Source: Anaerotruncus sp. (lineage in GTDB: Bacteria > Bacillota > Clostridia > Oscillospirales > Acutalibacteraceae). Taken from it: a DNA stretch of 64,000 nt. Position numbers and translations under genes: made by a program. Location: NCBI GenBank assembly GCA_022009795.1, contig CP091724.1, positions 1,972,683 to 2,036,682 of the forward strand. The letters run 5' to 3'. Each line of letters begins with the position of its first letter. Positions within the stretch are counted from its first letter, which is position 1. The notes under the pieces were generated by a model that was not told the origin of the DNA, ran no database searches, and was given only the letters and a program-made list of their open reading frames with translations. Shown here piece after piece: positions 57,190 through 64,000 of the stretch.

Positions 57190-59310
57190 AAGACCCATTA
57201 AAGCCCCGTGATAAAATCACGCAGAAAATGACCCGCGACGGGGCTATCGCAGAAAATCAGACCACGGGAGACACGGAACGTATCAGCAAGCGGACGCAGG
57301 ACGCGGATTTTCAGAAATCCCCGGAGCAACAGGCAGCACAGGACGCAGCGCAGCTACAAGGTGCAGCTTCCCCGACTTCTCCCTTGCCCCATGTGCCGGG
57401 AGCTGCCCCCAAAGCGGACGCGGGCAAAACGGAGCGCGTCATGGAGCATATCGACGCCGCCCATACCCGCAAAGCGTCTAAAAAAGCGGTACGAAAGGCA
57501 CAGGCAGAAGCTACCGCCGGGACGAAATCTTCCCGGCTGCAATTTACCGACGAGGAACGCGCTGCCCCGGAGCTTGAAAAGTATATCAAGAAATCCGACA
57601 AAGCCGCTGACCGACTGGATAAGGCAAAGGCAGCTATCCCCAAAGAAAAGAAACTTACGAAAGAGCGCACCTTTGACGAAGCCACCGGGAAAGGCAAGAC
57701 CCGCCTGCACTTTGAGGAAAAGGACAAGCCGCCCGGATTTAAGGACAAACACAGCCCCTTATCCCGCCCCCGCACAGGAAGCCGGGATTTTTGGTACACA
57801 ACAAAATCCATTCTGTCGAAAAGGATAATTCCGGCGTGGAGGGCGCACATAAGAGCGAGGAAGCCGCCGAGCGCGGCGCAAAGTACGGGGTACGGAAAAT
57901 CAAGCAGGGCTACCGCAACCATAAGCTGAAACCCTACCGGGAAGCGGCAAAGGCTGAAAAAAAGCTGCTTTTCAAGGCAAACGTGGATTTTCAGTATCAT
58001 AAGACCCTGCGTGAGAACCCACAGCTAACCAGTAACCCCATTTCCCGTTTTTTTGGCAGAAAGCAGCAGATCAAGCGGCAGTATGCAAAGGAAGCCCGCA
58101 ATACCGCAAAGGGTATCAAGGGCGCAGCGGAACGTACCCGCAAAGCGGCAGCCAAAGCCGCCGAGAAAACGAAGCAGACAGCGGCGTTTGTGGCAAGACA
58201 CCCGGCGGGCGTGGCAATCGCTGTCGGAGTGCTGCTGCTCTTTATCATGGTAATGTCCGGGCTGTCCTCTTGCGGGGCAATGTTTTCCGGCACGTTAAAC
58301 GGCGTGCTTGGAACGTCCTATACGTCCGAGGACAGCGACCTTGTGGAAGTGGAAAACAGCCTACGCCGGACTGGAAAAGCGAGCTGCAAAAGCGGATTGA
58401 CACTATCGAGAGCGACCCATCCCCGGCTATGACGAGTACCGCTATGACCTTGAAAATATCGGACATAACCCACACGAATTAGCGTCCTATCTGACCGCAA
58501 AATACCAAAGCTACACCCGCGCCGAGGTACAGAGCGAATTACAGCGGATTTTCAATCAGCAATACAAGCTGACGCTGACCGAGGAAGTGGAAATACGCTA
58601 CCGGGAGGAAGAACGCACCGACACATGGACAGACGAGGACGGCAACGAGCATACGGACACCTACACGGTACAAGTGCCTTATGAGTATTACATCTTAAAC
58701 GTCAAGCTGACGAACACCCCGTTATCCACGATTGCAGAAAACAATCTGACCCCGGAACAGCTTGAAATGTACCGGGTGTACTTACAGACAAGCGGGAAAC
58801 AAGCCCCTTATCTTTGGCGGCGGTTCTTCCCGATACTTCCGCGTCGGAAGATTTAAGCGGCGTGGACTTTGTGAAACGGAACGCGCCCCGGCAATACCGC
58901 TATCGTTGACCTTGCAAAGCAGCAAGTCGGAAATGTGGGCGGCTATCCGTATTGGAGCTGGTACGGCTTCAACTCCCGCGTGGAATGGTGCGCCTGTTTC
59001 GTGTCCTGGTGCTACGGGCAAATGGGACTTTCCGAGCCGCGTTTTGCCGCCTGCCAGTCGCAGGGTATTCCGTGGTTTACCTTCTCACGGACAATGGGGA
59101 GCGCGGGGCTATGAAAACATTGCTCCCGGTGACGCTATCTTTTTTGACTGGGACTTAGACGGAAGCGCAGACCATGTAGGGCTTGTTATCGGCAGGGACG
59201 CAAACCGCGTCTACACCGTGGAGGGCAATTCCGGCGACGCCTGCAAGATTAAGAGCTATCCCCTTGACTATGCCTGTATCAAAGGGTACGGGCTGATGAA
59301 CTGGAACTGA
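57186..59310 (+). CDS. Membrane-anchored CHAP-type wall hydrolase of ICE-2 (frameshifted)
   Basis: VirB1-like peptidoglycan hydrolase. TTG start at 57186 after GGAGG. N-terminal cytoplasmic region is long, Lys/Ala/Glu-rich (PRDKITQKMTRDGAIAENQ, ERGAKYGVRKIKQGYRNHK), one helix (AIAVGVLLLFIMVMSGLSSC), extracellular stalk (YDLENIGHNPHELASYLTAK, TDTWTDEDGNEHTDTYTVQ), C-terminal CHAP domain with Cys in NSRVEWCACFVSWCYGQMG, GDAIFFDWDLDGSADHVGLV and catalytic His there, ending GYGLMNWN. Shifts at 57780, 58365, 58425, 58795 and 58890. ~705 aa. Confidence 0.85.
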
Positions 59311-59339
59311 CATTTTTGAAAATCGAAAGGAGAAAATTT

Positions 59340-59597
59340 ATGGCAATGAGTAAAATTGAAAGAATTGAAAAGGAAATCCAAAAGACCCGTGAGAAAATCA
59401 CGGAGTATCAGAACAAGCTGCGCGGACTGGAAGCACAGAAAACCGAAGCGGAAAATCTGCAAATCGTTCAGCTCGTGCGCTCCATGCGCCTTACCCCGCA
59501 GGAGCTTACCGCTATGCTTGCGGGCGGCGGTATTCCGGGCATTGCCCCTATGCCCGCAGACTATGAGGAACAGGAGGACAATGCAGATGAAGAATAA
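59340..59597 (+). CDS. DUF4315 protein, 85 aa
   Basis: A coiled-coil protein always found between the CHAP hydrolase and DUF4366 genes of CTn-like elements. ATG 59340 after AAAGGAG. IERIEKEIQKTREKITEYQN, KLRGLEAQKTEAENLQIVQL, RSMRLTPQELTAMLAGGGIP. Function unknown, likely structural for transfer. Overlaps the next gene by 17 bases. Intact. Confidence 0.82.
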   Translation: MAMSKIERIEKEIQKTREKITEYQNKLRGLEAQKTEAENLQIVQLVRSMRLTPQELTAMLAGGGIPGIAPMPADYEEQEDNADEE

Positions 59598-60298
59598 AAT
59601 TCTTAGAAGCCTTACCGCACTTTGCGCCGCCCTTATGCTCATGGGCGGCTTTTCTGTTACCGCCTTTGCACAGACACCTACGACGGAAGAAACCGACGAC
59701 AGCGGCGTGATCGTGGAAACCGAACCGCAGCCCCTTACCCCGGAGGGCAACATGACCCTTGTGGACGACATCGACGGGGACGCTGCCGAGGATAAACAGT
59801 TTATCGTCGTGAAAAGCAAAAGGCGGCAACTATTTTTTTACATTATCGTTGACCGGGCAGCCGAGGGGGAAAATTCCGTCCACTTCCTAAATCAAGTAGA
59901 CGAAAGCGACCTTATGGCGATTATCGGGGAGGAACAGACCGAACAGCCCCCGGCTGTCTGCAACTGTACCGAGAAATGCAAGGCGGGCGAAGTCAACACC
60001 GCCTGTCCTGTCTGCTCTGTAACTATCAATAACTGCACAGGCAAGGACACCGAGCCGGAAGCTCCCGCAGAGCCGGAGAAACCCAAAAAAACAGCATGGG
60101 CGGGCTTTCTCATCTTTCCTTGTTGTGGGACTTCTTGGCGGCGGCGCAGCCCTCTACTACGTTAAGTTTATGAAACCGAAGCAGAACGTAAAAGGCAGCA
60201 CCGACCTTGACGAGTTCGATTTTGACGAATACGACGAGGACGAGCCGGAGGAAGAAACTGACATCGCAGACACCGAACAGGAGGACGAGGAAGAATGA
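59581..60298 (+). CDS. DUF4366 secreted/membrane protein (frameshifted)
   Basis: Signal peptide ILRSLTALCAALMLMGGFSV ending TAFAQ; then an acidic extracellular part (TPTTEETDDSGVIVETEPQP), a domain with DKQFIVVKSKRRQLFFYIIV, RAAEGENSVHFLNQVDESDL, a Cys cluster AVCNCTEKCKAGEVNTACPV, a Pro/Glu linker, and after a shift near 60125 a membrane helix (LIFLVVGLLGGGAALYYVK) and an Asp/Glu-rich cytoplasmic tail. The start is ATG 59581 or 59587. The TGA overlaps the topB ATG. Typical CTn component, probably at the wall-membrane interface of the transfer apparatus; no assigned activity. Confidence 0.78.
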
Positions 60299-62398
60299 AA
60301 CTTGTGATTTGTGAGAAACCCAGCGTCGGGGCGGCGGTTGCCGCCGCCCTTGGCGTTACGGGTAAGAAAGACGGATATATCGAAAATGACAAGTACATCA
60401 TTTCTTGGTGTATCGGGCATTTGGTACAGCTTTCCGAAGCTGCCGCCTATGGGGAGCAGTACAGAAAATGGAGCTATGACAGCTTACCCATTCTGCCGCA
60501 GGAATGGCAGTACACCGTAGCCGCCGACAAGGGAAAACAATTCAAAATCTTGAAAGACCTCATGCACCGCGCCGACGTTTCGGAAGTCGTGAACGCCTGC
60601 GACGCGGGGCGCGAGGGAGAATTGATTTTCCGATTTGTCTATAATCAGGCGGGCTGCAAGAAACCCTTTACCCGTCTTTGGATTTCCTCTATGGAAACGG
60701 ACGCAATTCGAAGCGGCTTTGAACATCTGAAGGACGGGCGCGGGTATGACACCCTCTATCATTCCGCACTATGCAGGGCAAAGGCTGACTGGCTTATCGG
60801 TATCAATGCGACCCGCCTTTTCTCCTGCCTGTATGGAAAGACCTTGAACGTGGGACGTGTGCAGACCCCGACCTTAAAAATGCTTGTAGACCGGGACGCT
60901 GCCATTATGAACTTCAATAAAGAAACCTACTATCATGTGCGCCTTATGCTCCCCGGCGCAGAAGCGGCAAGCGCGAAGATCTGCGCCGCTGATGAAGCGG
61001 GCAAACTGAAAGCAGCCTGCGAAGCGTCGGCGGCTGTCTGTACTTCCCTGTGAAAGAAAAAGAAAAACCATTGCCCCGCCGAAGCTCTTTGACCTTACCA
61101 GTTTACAGCGGGAAGCAAACCGTATTTACGGGTACACGGCAAAGCAGACCCTTGACCTTGCACAGACCCTCTATGAAAAGAAGCTCTTGACCTATCCGAG
61201 AACGGACAGCGCATTTCTGACCGATGACATGGGAGAAACAGCGACGGGCATTATCGCGCTGCTATGCGGGAAGCTGCCCTTTATGGCGGGCATTTCCTTT
61301 ACGCCGGAAGTTTCCCGCGTTCTGAACAGCAAAAAGGTATCAGACCACCACGCAATCATTCCCACTATGGAGCTTGCAAAGGCTGACCTTACCGCGCTGC
61401 CGGAAAGCGAGCGCAATATCCTTACCCTTGCCGGGGCGCGTCTGCTTATGGCGACCGCCGAGCCGTACAGTTTTGAAGCGGTAACGGCGGTTTTCTCCTG
61501 CGCCGACCATAACTTTACGGCAAAGGGAAAGGCGGTAATCGCTGCCGGGTGGAAAGACATGGAACGGCTTTACCGGGTGACCCTCAAAAAGAAGCCGGAC
61601 AGCGACGACGAAAACGAACTTGTTTTAGATGTGCCGGACTTTACCGAGGGACAGACCTTTGAAAACCCTGCTGCAAAGGTTACGGAGCATGAAACGACGC
61701 CGCCGAAGCCCCACAATGAAGCGTCCTTACTTTCTGCTATGGAACGCGCCGGGAACGAGGACACCGACCCGGACGCAGAACGCCGGGGGCTTGGGACGCC
61801 CGCTACCCGCGCCGCTGTCATAGAAAAGTTAGTGGGAGGCGGCTTTGTGGAGCGCAAGGGCAAGCAGCTACTTCCTACCAAAGCGGTACAAACCTTGTGT
61901 GCGTCCTGCCGGATAGCCTTACCTCTCCGCAGCTTACGGCTGCATGGGAAAAACAATCTGACGCAGATTGCAAAGGGCAACGCCGACCCCTGCCGCTTTC
62001 ATGCAGGGTATCGAAGCAATGACGCAGGAGCTTGTAAAAACCTATGCTTCCGTGTTGGGTGAGAAACAAGAGCTTTTCAAGACAGAAAAAACAGAGCTTG
62101 GGAAGTGTCCCCGCTGCAAGTCCCCGGTCTATGAGAGGAAGAAAAAAACTACTACTGTTCCAACAAAGAGTGCGGCTTTACCATGTGGAAAAATGACCGC
62201 TTCTTTGAGGAACGAAAAACCGCCTTTACCCCGAAGATTGCCGCAGCACTTCTTAAATCCGGCAAGGCAACAGTTAAAAAACTGTAATCTCCGAAAAACG
62301 GGCAAAACCTACGACGGAACGGTACTTTTTAGCCGACACGGGCGGTAAATATGTGAATTACAAAAGTAACCATTTCAAAGAACAAAGAACTTGAATAG
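60295..62398 (+). CDS. topB: DNA topoisomerase III (TopB-like, frameshifted)
   Basis: Type IA topoisomerase acting on single-stranded DNA in transfer or replication. Toprim: KLVICEKPSVGAAVAAALGV, VNACDAGREGELIFRFVYNQ; then LFSCLYGKTLNVGRVQTPTL, active-site Tyr in KKLLTYPRTDSAFLTDDMGE, VSDHHAIIPTMELAKADLT, ERRGLGTPATRAAVIEKLVG, and a C-terminal zinc finger ELGKCPRCKSPVYEGKKNY, CSNKECGFTMWKNDRFFEE. Shifts at 61045, 61890, 61945, 61990, 62130 and 62290. Corrected stop TAG 62396-62398. ~700 aa, standard for CTn elements. Confidence 0.88.
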
Positions 62399-62429
62399 CA
62401 AGCATAGGAAGCGGGTACCCACTTCCGTA

Positions 62430-62473
62430 AAATCCCCGCTTTTCGTCTGCCGACGATTGCGGGGGATTTTTTT
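62430..62473 (+). terminator. Terminator after topB
   Basis: Stem AATCCCCGC / GCGGGGGATT with one bulged base, loop of about 19 bases, then T7. It separates topB from the ArdA-ArdC gene. The 135 bases up to 62608 hold no other gene. Confidence 0.7.
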
Positions 62474-62608
62474 CTTGTTGGGAAGTTTCCCAAACCCTCT
62501 GCAATTTTTTTTCAAAAATCTTTTGGCAGAACAGGCGGCGCGTTGTATTTAGAAGCGTAACCACCAACGCGCAGCGTCTACGCTGCCATTTCAGAAAGGA
62601 GCGAATAC

Positions 62609-64000
62609 ATGAGCGAACAATTTTCCATTCTTATCGACAGCCGCACCCGCTTTGAAACAGGCGAACCGGGCGGCGTGTGGCTTTCCATGCCGACCACAAA
62701 GGAGCAGCTTCACGAAGCTATGCAGCGCGTCGGCATTACTGCGGATAACCCGCAGAACTTCTTTATCAACGGCTTTGCAAACACCGAGCAGCAGCCCTTT
62801 GACGTGCCGCTTCCCGTTATCCAGAGCGCAGGGCTTGACGAACTGAACTACTTTAGGCAATCTGCTTGCCATGCAGCGCGACGAGGACAGGGACAAGTTT
62901 ACGGCGGCGGTAGCTCTTGGGGAACGTGCCGGAAGTGTCAAAGACCTTATCAACCTTGCACAAAATCTTGACTGCTACTGGCTTTATCCCACCGTACAGA
63001 ACGAAGAAGATTACGGCTATTACCTTATCGACGAACTGGACGAATTAGAACTGCCCGAAGAAGCAAAAAAGTATTTCATGTATGAGGATTACGGGCGGGA
63101 CGCTGCTATCAATGACGGAGGACGCTTTACCGAACAGGGCTATATCTACAACAACAAGAACACCTTTACGGAGTGGTACAACGGCAAAGAAAGCGACATA
63201 CCGAGGGAATACCGCGTTATGAGCTTCCCGCAGCCGCACCGCCCCGACCCGTCAAAGGTAGAAATGGACGCAGCCGCACCGGGACAGAAAACAGTGCAGA
63301 CCATAGAGCAGCTGCAGGAGCCGCGCCCGGTTATCCCTATTGTGCTGACGAGCGAAAAAAACCCGCAGAGAAATTGAAAGAGATTACCGACCGTCTGGAA
63401 CAAGGAATAACGGAACTCTTTGACAGCGAGCGATACCGGGAATATCTGCGCGTCATGTCAAAAATTTCATAATTACAGCTTTAACAATACGCTGCTTATC
63501 GCCATGCAGAAGCCGGACGCTTCCCTTTGTTGCGGGCTTTTTCCGCATGGAAAAATAATTTTGGGCGAAACGTGATAAAAAGGGCAAAAAGGAATTAAAA
63601 TCATTGCCCCGTCGCCTTACAAAAGTCAAACAGGAAATGAAGAAAAATCGACCCCCACGCGCAGCAGCCTATCATTGGGAAAGACGGGAAGCCGGTTACG
63701 GAGGAAAAGGAAATCACGATACCCGCCTACAAGGTAGTGTCTGTCTTTGACGTGTCGCAGACCGAGGGGAAAGAGCTTCCCGACATTGCCGTTGACGAAC
63801 TGACGGGCGACGTGGAGCGTTACAGGGATTTTTTCGCTGCCCTTGAAAAGACTTCCCCTGTTCCTATCGGATTTGAGCAGATACCGGGTAGCTCTCATGG
63901 CTACTATCATTTGGAGGACAAGCGCATTGCCATTCAAGAGGGAATGAGCGAGCTTCAAACCTTGAAAACGGCGATACATGAAATCGCACACGCAAAGCTG
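62609..64000 (+). CDS. ardA: ArdA-ArdC fusion antirestriction protein (partial at right edge)
   Basis: Start ATG 62609 after AAAGGAG. The N-terminal ~200 residues are ArdA, a DNA mimic that blocks type I restriction: RFETGEPGGVWLSMPTTKEQ, NFFINGFANTEQQPFDVPL, AQNLDCYWLYPTVQNEEDYG, EEAKKYFMYEDYGRDAAIND, acidic throughout. After a linker (EPRPVIPIVLTSEKNP) an ArdC-like part follows: LKEITDRLEQGITELFDSER, YLRVMSKFHNYSFNNTLLIA and KKIDPHAQQPIIGKDGKPV, then the metallopeptidase-type helix LQTLKTAIHEIAHAKL at the window edge. Shifts near 62852, 63360, 63460, 63520-63590 and 63640. It may continue into the large multi-domain form seen in CTns. Confidence 0.8.

Larger units (their letters stand above)
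30478..64000 (+). mobile_element. ICE-2, left part of a GC-richer CTn/Tn1549-like element
   Basis: The order replication initiator, DUF5348, PcfB, VirD4, Maff2, VirB6, PrgI, VirB4, methylase, CHAP hydrolase, DUF4315, DUF4366, TopB, ArdA-ArdC is the standard CTn backbone. Codon use is clearly richer in G/C than ICE-1. The left end lies somewhere between the integrase relic and 30478; no att site was recognised. It continues past the window and is interrupted by the transposon at 33834-51086. Confidence 0.85.

Noticed and set aside
1..64000. Stop-codon reassignment or programmed frameshifting to explain the broken genes
   Set aside because: Stops of all three types are used normally at intact gene ends, and the shifts occur at arbitrary sites beside homopolymers without conserved slippery heptamers or downstream structures.

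Overview
The window is low-GC Gram-positive DNA, most likely from a gut Clostridia (Ruminococcaceae/Oscillospiraceae/Lachnospiraceae-type) chromosome; no species marker is present. Nearly all of it is mobile. Three units can be separated by gene content and base composition.

(1) Positions 1 to about 29,397: the right part of an AT-rich integrative and conjugative element (ICE-1). It carries a relaxase tail, PcfB, an ArdC-like protein, the VirD4 coupling protein, Maff2, VirB6, PrgI, VirB4, a class B sortase and a transmembrane NlpC/CHAP-type wall hydrolase. At the right end are a sigma-like regulator, a PemK/MazF-like protein, an excisionase and a tyrosine integrase that points at an 11-bp att-like core. 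Two cargo blocks sit on the minus strand. A small one (4.5-6.4 kb) lies between Maff2 and VirB6. A large one (12.7-25.2 kb) holds an XRE regulator, AgrA, AgrC, a secreted YD-repeat/Rhs-like giant, a secreted subtilase with BspA-type leucine-rich repeats, a 42-residue peptide, two lipoproteins and a small gene. agrD-agrB are divergent on the plus strand. The layout suggests an ICE-borne, peptide-quorum-regulated surface or secretion island.

(2) Positions 29,387-30,300: a tandem ~154-bp repeat. Each unit has a -10-like box, nested inverted repeats and a terminator hairpin, and the array is bounded by the att core. A 5'-truncated integrase remnant on the minus strand follows.

(3) Positions ~30,478-64,000: the left part of a second, GC-richer ICE (ICE-2, CTn/Tn1549-like): replication initiator, DUF5348, PcfB, VirD4, Maff2, VirB6, PrgI, VirB4, DNA methylase, CHAP hydrolase, DUF4315, DUF4366, topoisomerase III and an ArdA-ArdC fusion that runs off the window.

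Nested in ICE-2's virD4 at a GA dinucleotide is a 17.25-kb Tn4451-like mobilizable transposon (33,834-51,086). It has a TnpX-type serine recombinase, TnpV, TnpW, a MobA/MobL relaxase, a replisome organizer, a DnaC-like ATPase and sigma-like regulators. Its cargo is an AraC regulator, an ECF-type S/T/AA importer, a pair of exporter-fold ABC half-transporters and a DtxR-like regulator. The insertion splits the coupling-protein gene in two, so ICE-2 should be unable to transfer on its own.

Frameshifts are very frequent in all units, and nearly all those examined fall at A/T runs of 5-8 bases where adding or removing one or two bases restores a full-length family member. This looks more like homopolymer sequencing error than decay. 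Gene coordinates below therefore span the reconstructed gene, and frameshifts are noted. All assignments come from reading the sequence; no search was run.
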